A model generated the notes under the pieces. That model did not search any database and was not told the DNA's origin. It worked only from the letters and a program-made list of their open reading frames with translations. The position numbers and the translations under genes are program-made. From positions 1,426,001 through 1,490,000 of the forward strand of contig CP046864.1 of the NCBI GenBank assembly GCA_039640495.1: 64,000 nt of DNA, read 5' to 3'. Below, piece by piece: positions 48,857-59,424 of the stretch. Each line of letters begins with the position of its first letter. Positions within the stretch are counted from its first letter, which is position 1. The DNA is from Rhodobacteraceae bacterium IMCC1335 (GTDB lineage: Bacteria > Pseudomonadota > Alphaproteobacteria > Rhodobacterales > Rhodobacteraceae).

Positions 48857-51800
48857 ATGATGGCCAACACCGTAACAATAGGGGGCGTGCCAGAGGGGTT
48901 TGACGCAGATATTATATTGCGCCAAATGCAGCAAGATGAGCGCCCTGTGATGCATATTGCGCGGGATGATAAGCGGTTGGCAGCCTTTGCCGAAGCGGTC
49001 CGGTTTTTTGCACCAGACATGCCCGTGATACGGTTTCCCGCCTGGGATTGTTTGCCCTATGATCGTGTATCCCCGAATGCGGATATTTCAGCCCAGCGGA
49101 TGGCCACATTGGCCGGGCTTGTACATGGCATGCCCAAACAATTCATCTTGCTTACCACGCTGAATGCCGCGATGCAGCGCGTGCCTGCGCGCCAGGTGTT
49201 GCGCGATGCGGCATTTCGGGCCGAGGTTGGCCGGCCCATCGATGAAGAGGCGCTGCGTTCTTTTTTAGGTCGAATGGGGTTTTCCAAGGCGCCGACGGTG
49301 TTGGAACCCGGAGATTACGCCATTCGCGGGGGATTATCGATATTTATCCCCCGGGTGATTTGGGCCCAATTCGTTTGGATTTGTTCGGGGATATATTAGA
49401 TGGGGCGCGTCGGTTTGATCCGGTCAGTCAGCGCACAACTGAAACATTATCTGAGATTGAATTATCGCCCGTATCGGAAGTGATTTTGGATGAGGCGGCA
49501 ATCACCCGGTTTCGTCAAAATTACCGTAGCGAATTCGGGGCAGCCCGCAGCGATGATCCGATTTATGAATCGATAAGTGCAGGCCAAAAGGTTCAAGGGT
49601 TTGAACATTGGTTGCCGTTTTTTCACGCGCATTTGGAAAGCCTGTTCGATTACCTCCCAGAGGTTTGCGTGAGCTTTGATGACCAATTGGAGCCCGCAAG
49701 ACTGGCGCGTTGGGAAGGTATTGAGGACCAATATGAAACGCGTAAATTGGCGATGCAAGCTAAGCAACGCATGGGTTCCGTTTACAAACCGGTCACGCCA
49801 ACGGCTTTGTATTTAGATGACGCGGCGTGGGCAGCCAGTTTAAACGGGCATAAAATTTTAAAATTGCATCCTTTGCCGCAGGCCAGCGGGCCGGGTGTGA
49901 TTGACGCACAAGGGCGTATGGGGCGTAATTTTGCGCCAGAGCGCCAACAGGAAACGGTAAGCCTTTTCAGTGTATTATGTCACCATATTCAGAAAAAATT
50001 AGCGAGTGGTCCCGTGGTTTTGGCAAGCTATTCCGACGGCTCTTGTGAACGCCTAAGTGGATTGGTAAGCGATGAGGGTTTTGGCGATCCTGTTAAGATA
50101 AATACGCGGGCGCAAATCGGCGATGCGGGGCTTTATGTCACGGTTTGGGGGCTTGAACATGGTTTTGAAACCCCCGATTTCACGGTGATTTCTGAACAAG
50201 ATATTTTGGGGGATCGTTTGGTGCGAAGCGCCAAAAAGCGCCGCAAAGCCGAAAATTTCTTGACCGAGACGCAAAGTTTATCTGCGGGTGATTTGGTGGT
50301 GCATGTCGATCATGGTATCGGCCGCTATCGCGGGCTTGACTTGGTGACGGCAGCGGGGGCGGCGCATGAATGTTTGGTTTTGGAATATGCGGAAAGCGCG
50401 CGTCTCTATCTGCCCGTTGAAAATATAGAATTGCTGAGTAAATATGGCCATGACGAAGGCCTTTTGGATAAATTGGGTGGGGGTGCCTGGCAGGCCAAGA
50501 AGGCCAAACTCAAGCAACGTATTCGCGATATGGCGGATCGATTGATCCGTGTTGCTGCCGAACGGGCTTTGCGAAAAGCGCCGATTTTAGAGCCGCCGCC
50601 CGGCAGTTGGGATGCGTTTTGTGCGCGCTTTCCCTATCAGGAAACCGACGACCAGTTGATGGCAATTAGAGATGTCGTCGATGATTTAACATCGGGCGCG
50701 CCAATGGATCGGTTGATTTGCGGGGATGTGGGGTTTGGTAAAACCGAGGTGGCCCTGCGCGCAGCTTTTGTTGCCGCGATGTCTGGCACGCAAGTCGCCG
50801 TAATCGCGCCCACCACCTTGCTCGCGCGTCAACATGCGCAAAGCTTTGCCGAGCGGTTTCGCAGCTTTCCATTGCAAGTGCGCCAATTATCGCGATTTGT
50901 TTCGAGCAAAGAGGCGCAAGCCACGCGCGATGGCATTAGTGAGGGAACCGTTGATATTGTTGTGGGCACGCATGCCTTGCTGGCCAAATCGATCAAATTT
51001 CAGAATTTAGGGCTTCTGATTATTGATGAAGAACAACATTTTGGGGTGCAGCATAAAGAACGGCTGAAGCAGATGCGCTCTGATATTCATGTCCTGACTC
51101 TGACCGCCACGCCGATCCCGCGCACGTTGCAATTGTCTCTTTCTGGGGTGCGCGATCTGTCGATCATCGGCACGCCGCCCCTGGATCGCTTGGCCATTCG
51201 CACCTATGTCAGCGAATTTGATGCGGTAACCATCCGCGAAGGATTGTTGCGGGAACATTATCGCGGCGGTCAGTCCTTTTACGTGGTGCCCAGGGTCAGC
51301 GATTTGCCTGAAATCGAAGCCTTTTTGCAAGAACAGTTGCCCGAGCTTACCTATGTGGTTGCGCATGGCCAAATGGCGGCAGGTGAACTGGATCGGCGCA
51401 TGAATGCCTTTTATGATCGCCAATATGATATTTTGCTGGCCACAACGATCGTTGAATCGGGCTTGGATATTCCAAGCGCGAATACCATGGTGGTGCATCG
51501 CGCCGATATGTTTGGTCTGGCCCAGCTTTATCAAATTCGCGGTCGGGTTGGGCGTTCTAAAACCCGCGCTTATGCGTTTTTGACCACCAAGCCCCGGGTT
51601 AAACTAACCAACACGGCCAGCAAACGCCTGCGGGTGTTGGGCTCATTAGATTCTTTAGGGGCAGGGTTTACCTTGGCCTCGCAGGATTTGGATATCCGCG
51701 GCGCGGGCAATCTATTGGGGGAAGAGCAATCCGGGCAGATGCGCGATGTGGGCTATGAACTCTATCAAAATATGTTGGAAGAGGCGATTTCAAAGATCAA

Positions 51801-52299
51801 ATCGGGGCAATTAGAGGGCTTGTCAGACGCTGATGATCAATGGGCCCCGCAAATCAATTTGGGCGTTTCGGTGCTTATACCAGAGAGTTTTGTGCCGGAT
51901 CTTGATGTGCGACTCGGGCTGTATCGCCGGCTTTCTGGGCTTAGCACGAAAGTGGAGTTGGAAGGTTTTGCCGCTGAACTCATCGATCGGTTCGGCGCCT
52001 TGCCCCGCGAGGTTAATACACTGCTATTGGTTGTGCGGATAAAGGCAATGTGCAAACGCGCGGGTATAGCCAAGCTGGATGGGGGCCCCAAAGGCGCGGT
52101 TCTGCAATTTCATAATAATAAATTTGCCGCCCCTGAAGGCCTTGTTGCGTTTATTCAAGATCAACGCGGTTTGGCAAAGATTAAAGATAACAAATTGGTC
52201 GTGCGGCGCGATTGGAGCAAAACCAGCGATAAGATCAAGGGCTCTTTTAGCATTGCAAAAGACCTAGCGGCGAAAGCCGAGTCCCAAGCGCAAGCATAG
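48857..52299 (+). pseudogene. mfd: Transcription-repair coupling factor, frameshifted
   Basis: Mfd releases stalled RNA polymerase and recruits UvrA. The gene is split over two frames. Codons from 48857 give the UvrB-like N-terminus (FPAWDCLPYDRVSPNADIS, LEPGDYAIRGGL) and then run out of frame to a stop at 49397. The other frame resumes at once and stays open to 52299. Adding one A in GGATTATCGAT near 49335 restores GGLIDIYPPGDLGPIRLDLF, so a single base is missing. The rest is intact: the RNA polymerase-interacting region (SAGDLVVHVDHGIGRYRGLD), Walker A ICGDVGFGKTEVALRA, DEEQHFGVQHKERLK and the RecG-like RGRVGRSKTRAYAFL. The repaired length is 1147 residues, normal. A sequencing error is as likely as a true mutation. 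Confidence 0.9.
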
Positions 52300-52359
52300 C
52301 CCGAAACCCTGAACGCTCTGAGCATGCTGCGATGCACGGGGCCGTTTTGGGGCAACGTT

Positions 52360-53013
52360 CTAACGGCTGGTTTCTGTGAGTCGGCGCTTCACATAAGACG
52401 AGACGTGGCCGATCATATCATCCATGTGCCGATCTTCAAAGAAATGCCCTGATCCCTCAAGTTCCGTATGCGTGATGGTAATGCCTTTTTGCTCATGCAG
52501 TTTTTCAACCAGCCCAACCGTGTCGGCGGGCGGAGCAATCCGATCTTCGGTGCCATTGATGATCAAACCAGAAGATGGGCATGGCGCCAAAAACGAGAAA
52601 TCATACATATTGGCGGGGGGAGAGGCGGAAATGAAACCGGTAATTTCGGGGCGGCGCATCAACAATTGCATGCCGATCCATGCGCCAAAGCTAAACCCTG
52701 CAACCCAACAATGCTTTGAATTGTTATTCATCGATTGAAGGTAATCGAGCGCCGCCGCCGCATCACTTAATTCACCAACGCCTTGATCATACTCGCCTTG
52801 GCTGCGCCCGACGCCTCGAAAATTAAAGCGAAAAACGGTAAAGCCCATATTGTAAAATGCGTAATGCAAATTATAGACGACCTTATTGTTCATCGTGCCG
52901 CCGAATTGCGGGTGCGGATGCAAAACGATTGCGATCGGCGCATCGCGATCTTTTTGCGGATGATAACGGCCTTCAAGACGACCTTCAGGACCGGGAAAAA
53001 TTACCTCAGGCAT
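52360..53013 (-). CDS. Alpha/beta hydrolase
   Basis: 217-residue alpha/beta hydrolase of the short, membrane-free type common in alphaproteobacteria. The oxyanion region is IVLHPHPQFGGTMNNKVVYN (about 29-48), the nucleophile elbow is VAGFSFGAWIGMQL (GFSFG, about 106-110), and the acid and histidine are probably in IINGTEDRIAPP and ELEGSGHFFEDR. The substrate is unknown. It diverges from the iscR-suf operon, sharing a 150-base regulatory gap. Confidence 0.87.
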   Translation of the reverse strand: MPEVIFPGPEGRLEGRYHPQKDRDAPIAIVLHPHPQFGGTMNNKVVYNLHYAFYNMGFTVFRFNFRGVGRSQGEYDQGVGELSDAAAALDYLQSMNNNSKHCWVAGFSFGAWIGMQLLMRRPEITGFISASPPANMYDFSFLAPCPSSGLIINGTEDRIAPPADTVGLVEKLHEQKGITITHTELEGSGHFFEDRHMDDMIGHVSSYVKRRLTETSR

Positions 53014-53049
53014 ATGCTTTTCTCTCTCCTTGGCGCCGGCGGCTTATTG

Positions 53050-53078
53050 TTGACAGTTTATATCAACCATATTAGAAC
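53050..53078 (+). promoter_or_regulatory. Candidate promoter of the iscR-suf operon
   Basis: TTGACA (53050-53055) and TAGAAC (53073-53078) are spaced by 17 bases, an excellent -35 with a fair -10. The -10 lies inside the palindrome at 53071-53088. Confidence 0.6.
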
Positions 53079-53088
53079 TATTCTAAAT
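53071..53088. promoter_or_regulatory. Irr/IscR-type palindrome at the suf promoter
   Basis: ATTAGAACTATTCTAAAT contains the perfect arms TTAGAA and TTCTAA separated by three bases, matching the iron-control element bound by Irr in alphaproteobacteria. It covers the -10 box of the iscR-suf promoter. In Rhodobacter, Irr and IscR are known to share sites at this operon, so iron- and Fe-S-dependent repression is likely. Confidence 0.6.
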
Positions 53089-53163
53089 TGCTCTGCGGCG
53101 TTTGATTGGAGTTGCAGATAGTCTGTGCAGCAATGCAGGTCAATCAATTTGCGGGATGAAACG

Positions 53164-53625
53164 ATGAAACTCAGCACGAAAGGCAGATATGCAATGGTCG
53201 CTTTGACCGATATCGCCTTACAACCGCAGGACGCGCTGGTGACATTGGCTGATATTTCCAAGCGCCAGGATATCTCTTTAGCTTATTTGGAGCAGCTTTT
53301 CGTTAAATTAAGGCGCTCAGGTCTGGTGCAATCTGTTCGGGGGCCGGGCGGTGGCTATAAATTGGGCAAATCGCCCCATGAGATGCGGATTATTGATGTT
53401 TTGTCGGCCGTCGATGAAAAGCTGGACGCTATGCATAAAGGCGCGGGCGCCACTGGGGGGCTCTCTGGCAGCCGCGCACAATCGCTAACCAACCGCCTTT
53501 GGGAGGGGCTGAGCGCGCATGTATACGTATTTCTGCATCAGACCCGCCTATCGGATGTGATCCAGAATGGTCTCATTCCATGCCCGGCGATCCCTTCGTT
53601 TTTGTCATTGGTTGATGAGGAATGA
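53164..53625 (+). CDS. iscR: Rrf2-family regulator IscR
   Basis: Fe-S-responsive repressor and first gene of the suf operon. 153 residues from MKLSTKGRYAMVALTDIALQ (ATG 53164). The winged helix (about 1-75) contains ISLAYLEQLFVKLRRSGLVQ and SVRGPGGGYKLGK. The loop that carries three cluster-binding cysteines in E. coli IscR has none here; the only cysteine is in the C-terminal IPCPAIPSF. Single-cysteine IscR proteins are known from Rhodobacter sphaeroides and still bind a cluster. The stop overlaps iscS by four bases. Confidence 0.92.
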   Translation: MKLSTKGRYAMVALTDIALQPQDALVTLADISKRQDISLAYLEQLFVKLRRSGLVQSVRGPGGGYKLGKSPHEMRIIDVLSAVDEKLDAMHKGAGATGGLSGSRAQSLTNRLWEGLSAHVYVFLHQTRLSDVIQNGLIPCPAIPSFLSLVDEE

Positions 53626-54671
53626 ACCGGGTTTATTTAGATTATAACGCCAGCGCGCCGCTGCGCGAAGAGGCTCGCGAGGCTATGGTGCACGCGATGG
53701 CGCTTGCGGGAAACCCATCTTCGGTGCATGCCGAGGGGCGTCAGGCGCGCGCTATCGTGGAAACAGCCCGCCAGCAGGTTGCCGCAGCATTGGGCGCGCA
53801 GGGCGCGGATGTCATCTTTACATCCGGCGCCACCGAAGCGGCGGGATTGGCGCTGAACGGGCGCGGCATTCGCTGCGCGGATATCGAGCATGAAGCCGTG
53901 TCTTCGTGGTGTCAGAGCGATTTGAGTTGCGGCTTAGATGGGGGGGTGGCTTGCGAAGCGCCCGAGGCAACGGCGCTGCAATTGGCAAATTCTGAAACAG
54001 GCATTCTGCAGCAATTGCCCGAAGGTTTGGCGCTGTGCGATATGACACAGGCGTTTGGAAAGCTTCCCGTTGCGTTTCATTGGACCGGCGCCAACATGGC
54101 GCTGGTCTCTGCGCATAAAATTGGTGGGCCCAAAGGCGTGGGCGCATTGATCGTTAAGCGCGGCACCGAGGTCGCGGCACAAATCAAAGGCGGCGGGCAA
54201 GAAATGGGCCGCCGCTCGGGTACTGAAAACGTGATTGGAATCGCCGGTTTTGGCGCCGCGGCCGAGGCTGCACAGCGCGACTTGGCCGATGGTGTTTGGA
54301 AGCAAGTTGAAAAACTTAGAAACATTCTAGAAAAGGCGGTTGCACAATCCGCTTCGGAGACTATTTTTGTAGGTCAGGGTGGTCGCAGATTGCCCAATAC
54401 GAGTTACATGATTTCGGAGGGTTGGCGCGGGGAAACCCAAGTGATGCAAATGGATTTGGCGGGGTTTTCAGTCTCTGCAGGCTCTGCCTGTTCGAGCGGA
54501 AAAGTAAAACGCAGCCGGGTTTTGCAAGCCATGGGGTTTTCAGCTGAGCAAGCAGCCTGCGCGCTTCGAGTGAGTTTGGGGCCGCAGAATAAACAAGAAG
54601 ATATCGAGCGCTTTGTCGAGGTTTGGGGCGCTCATCAACATCGGTTACAAGGTCGCCGCCGTAGCGCCTAG
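53622..54671 (+). CDS. iscS: Cysteine desulfurase, IscS/NifS type
   Basis: Pyridoxal-phosphate enzyme that takes sulfur from cysteine for cluster assembly. 349 residues, shorter than E. coli Isc[20 protein letters not shown] opens the fold, the cofactor lysine is in [17 protein letters not shown] (about 162-178), and the catalytic cysteine is in [17 protein letters not shown] (about 285-301). It overlaps iscR by ATGA. The operon also ends in sufS, so it encodes two desulfurases of different classes. Confidence 0.92.
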   Translation: MNRVYLDYNASAPLREEAREAMVHAMALAGNPSSVHAEGRQARAIVETARQQVAAALGAQGADVIFTSGATEAAGLALNGRGIRCADIEHEAVSSWCQSDLSCGLDGGVACEAPEATALQLANSETGILQQLPEGLALCDMTQAFGKLPVAFHWTGANMALVSAHKIGGPKGVGALIVKRGTEVAAQIKGGGQEMGRRSGTENVIGIAGFGAAAEAAQRDLADGVWKQVEKLRNILEKAVAQSASETIFVGQGGRRLPNTSYMISEGWRGETQVMQMDLAGFSVSAGSACSSGKVKRSRVLQAMGFSAEQAACALRVSLGPQNKQEDIERFVEVWGAHQHRLQGRRRSA

Positions 54672-54691
54672 CCAATAATAAGGAGGCCAAA

Positions 54692-56215
54692 ATGGCTGCT
54701 TTGGATCAAATGGACGTCAAAGAGGGTGTCGATCAGGAAACTGTTGACGCGGTGCGCGAAGTTGGCGGTGCCTATAAATACGGGTGGGATACCGAGATTG
54801 AAATGGAATACGCCCCGAAAGGCGTGAACCCTGATATCGTGCGGCTGATCTCAGAAAAAAATCATGAGCCCGACTGGATGACCGAGTGGCGTTTGCAAGC
54901 TTTTGCCCGCTGGGAGCAAATGCAAGAGCCGGATTGGGCGATGGTCAGCTATCCGAAGATAGATTTTCAGGATCAATATTATTACGCGCGCCCTAAATCA
55001 ATGATTGAAAAGCCAAAATCGCTGGATGAGGTGGATCCAAAGCTTTTGGCAACGTATGAAAAGCTGGGGATACCGTTGAAGGAACAAATGATCTTGGCCG
55101 GAGTGGAATCCGATCAAGAGGTTCCCGCTGAGGGCCGTAAAGTGGCGGTAGATGCGGTGTTTGACAGCGTCTCTGTGGGCACCACGTTTAAAGAAGAGCT
55201 GAAAAAAGCGGGTGTGATTTTCTGTTCGATCTCCGAAGCGATCAAAGACTACCCTGAATTGGTGCGTCAATATCTCGGGTCGGTTGTGCCGGTGTCTGAC
55301 AATTACTATGCCACGTTGAACAGCGCTGTATTCTCGGATGGATCATTTGTCTATATCCCCCCGGGCGTGCGCTGCCCGATGGAGCTGTCTACCTATTTTC
55401 GCATCAATGCAGAAAATACCGGCCAATTTGAGCGCACATTGATCATCGCCGATCAGGGCGCCTATGTCAGCTATCTCGAGGGCTGCACGGCCCCTAAGCG
55501 GGACACCACGCAATTGCACGCGGCGGTGGTTGAGCTGGTGTTGCTAGAGGATGCCGAAATTAAATATTCGACGGTTCAAAACTGGTTTCCGGGCGATGAG
55601 GAGGGCAAAGGTGGCATTTACAACTTTGTGACCAAACGTGCAGATTGCCGCGGTGATCGCGCCAAAGTCATGTGGACGCAAGTTGAAACCGGGTCTGCTG
55701 TGACCTGGAAATACCCGTCTTGCATTCTGCGCGGTGATGAAAGCCAGGGCGAGTTTTATTCGATTGCGATTGCGAACAATCACCAACAGGCGGATACCGG
55801 CACAAAAATGATCCATTTGGGCAAAAACACCAAATCTCGGATTGTCTCGAAGGGGATCTCTGCAGGCGTGGCGCAAAACACCTATCGGGGGCAGGTCTCA
55901 ATGCATCCCAAGGCCAAAAACAGCCGCAATTACACGCAATGCGATAGTTTGCTGATCGGGGATAAATGCGGGGCGCATACGGTGCCTTATATCGAGGTGA
56001 AAAATAATTCCTCGCGCGTTGAGCATGAAGCGACCACGTCAAAGGTCGATGACGATCAGCTGTTTTATTGCCGTCAGCGCGGAATGGATGAAGAAGAGGC
56101 TGTCGCGCTGGTTGTGAATGGCTTTTGTAAAGATGTTTTGCAGGCTTTGCCGATGGAGTTTGCGATGGAAGCGCAGCAATTGGTTGCCATCAGTCTGGAA
56201 GGCTCGGTGGGCTAG
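54692..56215 (+). CDS. sufB: Fe-S cluster assembly scaffold SufB
   Basis: Core scaffold of the SufBC2D complex on which Fe-S clusters are built. 507 residues, the normal SufB length. Diagnostic stretches are [18 protein letters not shown] near the N-terminus, [57 protein letters not shown] and [20 protein letters not shown] in the beta-helix core. AAGGAGG precedes the ATG. A 107-base gap separates it from sufC. Confidence 0.97.
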   Translation: MAALDQMDVKEGVDQETVDAVREVGGAYKYGWDTEIEMEYAPKGVNPDIVRLISEKNHEPDWMTEWRLQAFARWEQMQEPDWAMVSYPKIDFQDQYYYARPKSMIEKPKSLDEVDPKLLATYEKLGIPLKEQMILAGVESDQEVPAEGRKVAVDAVFDSVSVGTTFKEELKKAGVIFCSISEAIKDYPELVRQYLGSVVPVSDNYYATLNSAVFSDGSFVYIPPGVRCPMELSTYFRINAENTGQFERTLIIADQGAYVSYLEGCTAPKRDTTQLHAAVVELVLLEDAEIKYSTVQNWFPGDEEGKGGIYNFVTKRADCRGDRAKVMWTQVETGSAVTWKYPSCILRGDESQGEFYSIAIANNHQQADTGTKMIHLGKNTKSRIVSKGISAGVAQNTYRGQVSMHPKAKNSRNYTQCDSLLIGDKCGAHTVPYIEVKNNSSRVEHEATTSKVDDDQLFYCRQRGMDEEEAVALVVNGFCKDVLQALPMEFAMEAQQLVAISLEGSVG

Positions 56216-56322
56216 CCGCGCCGGTGTCGGGATCCGGGGCGAGCTACCGGTGATAAAAAAGTTAGATCGGGTGTGTCAGAGTGGAAGAACAAACCCTTTA
56301 ATCAATTAATTTGAGGTAAGAG

Positions 56323-57078
56323 ATGTTAGAAATTAAAGATCTTCACGTGTCGTTGGAAGAAGAAGATAAGCAAATTTTAAAAGGTGTGAATTTAACAGTT
56401 GAAGCGGGCAAAGTGCACGCGATCATGGGGCCGAACGGATCCGGAAAATCCACTTTGTCTTATGTCTTAAGCGGTAAGGATGGCTATGAGGTGACGGGCG
56501 GAAGCGCGGCATTAGATTCGGTTGATCTGCTTGAAATGGATCCTGAAGAGCGCGCGGCTGCCGGCTTGTTTTTAGCCTTTCAATATCCGGTTGAAATCCC
56601 CGGCGTTGGGAATATGACGTTTCTACGCACAGCGGTGAACGCCCAACGCAAGGCACGGGGCGAAGAAGAAATGAGCGCTGCCGAGTTTTTGAAACTTGTC
56701 CGCGCCAAGGCGAAAACCCTGAAAATCGATGCAGATATGCTGAAACGGCCGGTCAATGTAGGGTTTTCCGGTGGTGAGAAAAAACGCAATGAGATTTTGC
56801 AAATGGCGATGTTGGAACCCAAAATGTGTATTTTGGATGAAACCGATAGCGGGTTGGATGTGGATGCGATGAAACTGGTTGCTGAAGGCGTAAATGCTTT
56901 GCGCGATGACGGCCGTGGCTTTTTGGTGATCACGCATTATCAACGCCTGCTGGATCATATCAAACCGGATGTTGTTCACATCATGGCAAACGGGCGGATC
57001 GTGAAAACAGGTGGCCCAGAATTGGCGTTGGAAGTGGAGAATAACGGTTATTCTGATATTTTGGCGGAGGTTGCTTAA
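56323..57078 (+). CDS. sufC: SufC ATPase of the Fe-S assembly complex
   Basis: ABC-type ATPase that drives conformational change in SufBCD; it is cytosolic, not a transporter. 251 residues. Walker A is IMGPNGSGKSTLSYVLSG (about 35-52), the signature is VGFSGGEKKRNEILQMA (about 146-162), and Walker B is MCILDETDSGLDVDAM. AGGTAAG precedes the ATG after a 107-base spacer. The stop shares one base with the sufD start. Confidence 0.97.
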   Translation: MLEIKDLHVSLEEEDKQILKGVNLTVEAGKVHAIMGPNGSGKSTLSYVLSGKDGYEVTGGSAALDSVDLLEMDPEERAAAGLFLAFQYPVEIPGVGNMTFLRTAVNAQRKARGEEEMSAAEFLKLVRAKAKTLKIDADMLKRPVNVGFSGGEKKRNEILQMAMLEPKMCILDETDSGLDVDAMKLVAEGVNALRDDGRGFLVITHYQRLLDHIKPDVVHIMANGRIVKTGGPELALEVENNGYSDILAEVA

Positions 57079-58361
57079 TGGCCTTGCCACAAGTCAAACT
57101 GGGTGCTTTAGAGGCGCGTCTATCTATGATGCAGCCGATCGATACGGGCTGGAGTGCTTCGGCCCGCGCCGCGGCGCTCAACACTTTAAAAGCGATGGGA
57201 TTGCCTGACCGGCGCGATGAATATTGGAAATATACCAACCCCGCGGCGTTGGTGGCGCCTGAGGCCGCGCGTGCTGAGGTTTTGGGTCTGCCCGAAGCGG
57301 CGCTTTGCGGTGATCTAGAGCGCCTTAAAATTGTGTTCGTTGACGGGGTTTTTGACCCCGAGGCTTCTGATGATTTGACTGGCTCGGGGGTTCAAATTGA
57401 CCGCCTGGCCGCCTGTCAAGATTTGGATCTGCATTGGGCAAAGCCGGTTTATGGAACCTTAGAGGCGCAGGGACAAGCGCCGGTGGAACGGCCTTTGGCC
57501 GCGCTTAACACCGCGTTTGCGAGTGATGGCGTTTTGATCCATGTCACAGCTGCGGTGAAACCTATTTTAAACGTCGTGTACCGACATGAAGATCCGCTAT
57601 CTGATGTGATGCTGCACCATCTGATCAAGCTTGAATCAAACGCATCTTTGACGTTGGTTGAAAACGGGCCTATCGCCGCGCGCAGCAATCTGGTGATGGA
57701 AGTAGAGGTCGCAGATCAAGCGCAATTTCATCACATACGGGCGCAGGGCCGCGATCATGAACAACGCTGCTGCAGCAGCATCTTTGCCTCTTTGGGCCAA
57801 AAAAGCGTTTTCAAATCATTTACCTTAACGGTGAATGGCGTTTTGACCCGCAATGATTGCGTTTTGGGCTTGAAGGGTGATGATGCGGTTGCGCATGTCG
57901 CCGGGGCTTGCGTGGGGGATGGGGCGTTTCATCATGATGATACGGTCTTTATCACTCATGATGCGGTGAATTGCGAAAGCCGGCAGGTGTTCAAGAAAGT
58001 CTTGCGGAACGGGGCTATTGGGGTTTTTCAAGGCAAAATCCTTGTCAAACCTGGGGCGCAAAAAACCGATGGTTATCAGATTAGCCAATCGCTTTTGCTG
58101 GATGAAGACAGCCAGTTTCTGGCCAAGCCTGAGCTGGAAATCTACGCAGATGACGTGATTTGCTCGCATGGCTCCACCTCGGGTGCGATTGATGAAGACG
58201 GGCTGTTTTATCTGCGCTCGCGCGGTGTTCCGACGCCGCTGGCGGTGGATATGCTGACTTTGGCGTTTCTTGCAGAGGCGCTTGATGAAATTGACAATGA
58301 CATATTGTCCGCCGCGATGCTTGAGCAATTAGAGGCGTGGCTGGCCCGGCGGCGCAGCTAA
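57078..58361 (+). CDS. sufD: Fe-S cluster assembly protein SufD
   Basis: SufB paralogue forming the SufB-SufD heterodimer. 427 residues. The N-terminal helical part (GWSASARAAALNTLKAMGLP, DEYWKYTNP) is followed by the SufBD beta-helix core, with CVGDGAFHHDDTVFITHDAV, FQGKILVKPGAQKTDGYQIS, DEDSQFLAKPELEIYADDVI and CSHGSTSGAIDEDGLFYLRS. The start overlaps the sufC stop by one base (TAATG). The YIP1-like pair follows at once. Confidence 0.96.
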   Translation: MALPQVKLGALEARLSMMQPIDTGWSASARAAALNTLKAMGLPDRRDEYWKYTNPAALVAPEAARAEVLGLPEAALCGDLERLKIVFVDGVFDPEASDDLTGSGVQIDRLAACQDLDLHWAKPVYGTLEAQGQAPVERPLAALNTAFASDGVLIHVTAAVKPILNVVYRHEDPLSDVMLHHLIKLESNASLTLVENGPIAARSNLVMEVEVADQAQFHHIRAQGRDHEQRCCSSIFASLGQKSVFKSFTLTVNGVLTRNDCVLGLKGDDAVAHVAGACVGDGAFHHDDTVFITHDAVNCESRQVFKKVLRNGAIGVFQGKILVKPGAQKTDGYQISQSLLLDEDSQFLAKPELEIYADDVICSHGSTSGAIDEDGLFYLRSRGVPTPLAVDMLTLAFLAEALDEIDNDILSAAMLEQLEAWLARRRS

Positions 58362-58363
58362 GC

Positions 58364-58849
58364 ATGTCAATGTTGCGAAATATCGTAAAGAGCTACACCA
58401 AGCCAGGCCAAGTTATGAGCGACTTGTTGCAAGCGGGGCCGCGTGAAGATCGCGCCTTGGCGTTTTTGGCTGCCGGCTGCGTATTGGCCTTTCTGGCGCA
58501 ATGGCCGGGCCTTGCCCGACAAGCGCATCTGGAAGAAAAAGCTTTGGATATGCTTTTGGGGGGCGCCTTGTTTGGCTGGTTCTTTTTGGCGCCGTTGATG
58601 TTTTACATTTTGGCCTTGCTGGTGAAGTGGGGCTGGGGTGTTTTTGGGCCATCACTGTCAGCCTACAGTGTTCGCGTTGTTCTTTTTTGGGCGTTTTTGG
58701 CCGCCGCACCCCTGATGTTATTGCATGGGCTTATCTCAGGGTTTTTAGGTCAAACTTGGATTAAAGAAGCCGTCGGCTTTGTTTGGTTCGCGGTGTTTAT
58801 TTGGTTTTTGGCGGCGGGGCTGCGCGCGGCGCGGCCGCTGGCCCCATGA
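58364..58849 (+). CDS. YIP1-family membrane protein inside the suf operon
   Basis: 161-residue integral membrane protein starting MSMLRNIVKSYTKPGQVMSD two bases after sufD. An amphipathic N-terminal helix is followed by about four hydrophobic segments (near 30-47, 66-90, 105-127 and 135-156), the pattern of YIP1-like proteins. The function is unknown; its place between sufD and sufS is conserved in related bacteria to my knowledge. The stop shares an ATGA with the next gene. Confidence 0.78.
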   Translation: MSMLRNIVKSYTKPGQVMSDLLQAGPREDRALAFLAAGCVLAFLAQWPGLARQAHLEEKALDMLLGGALFGWFFLAPLMFYILALLVKWGWGVFGPSLSAYSVRVVLFWAFLAAAPLMLLHGLISGFLGQTWIKEAVGFVWFAVFIWFLAAGLRAARPLAP

Positions 58850-59418
58850 CGGGTGAGTTGATGATAAAGCGGCTTCTTCAAGATAGTTTCTCAAAGCCCA
58901 GAGAGGCGGCGCAAGAGGTGATTGCGATCAACCTTTCTTATGATGCGATCTTTTCTTTGTTTCTGGCTATGGTCTGCGCCAGCACCGCTTTGATGTTCAC
59001 CATTGATTTCATTTTGCCGCAAAGCGCCGAGGCGGTTGAGATCCTTGGCGCACCTTGGAAAATTTGCGTTGTCATTTTTGTTGTGACAACCGCGGTTGCG
59101 TTCGGCATTGCTTGGATTGGCGAGAAGCTACAGGGCTTGGGCGATTTTAAATCAATTATGGCGCTGATGGCTTGGATGCAGGTGCTGCAATTTGCATTGC
59201 AAATTATATCTTACGTCTTTTTGTTCATCATGCCCCCGGTTTCTGCGTTTTTTCAAGTGGCGTTGATCGGGTGGTCATTTTGGATTTTTATCACCTTTAT
59301 TGATGTGGCTCATGGGTTTGACAATATGATCAAGGCAACGTTTGTTTCCCTACTGGGCAGCATGCTCGGGGTGCTGAGTTTGGCGATGCTGACCACTTTA
59401 TTTTTCTTGGGAACCTGA
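58846..59418 (+). CDS. Second YIP1-like membrane protein inside the suf operon
   Basis: 190 residues (MTGELMIKRLLQDSFSKPRE) with about five hydrophobic segments near 35-58, 72-92, 109-131, 136-156 and 165-188. The N-terminal SKPREAAQEVI parallels the KPGQVMSDLL of the gene before it, suggesting the two are paralogues. ATG 58846 overlaps the previous stop; ATG 58861 (MIKRLL) has a better ribosome site (GGTGAG) and may be the true start. It ends six bases before sufS. Confidence 0.76.
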   Translation: MTGELMIKRLLQDSFSKPREAAQEVIAINLSYDAIFSLFLAMVCASTALMFTIDFILPQSAEAVEILGAPWKICVVIFVVTTAVAFGIAWIGEKLQGLGDFKSIMALMAWMQVLQFALQIISYVFLFIMPPVSAFFQVALIGWSFWIFITFIDVAHGFDNMIKATFVSLLGSMLGVLSLAMLTTLFFLGT

Positions 59419-59424
59419 CCTGTT

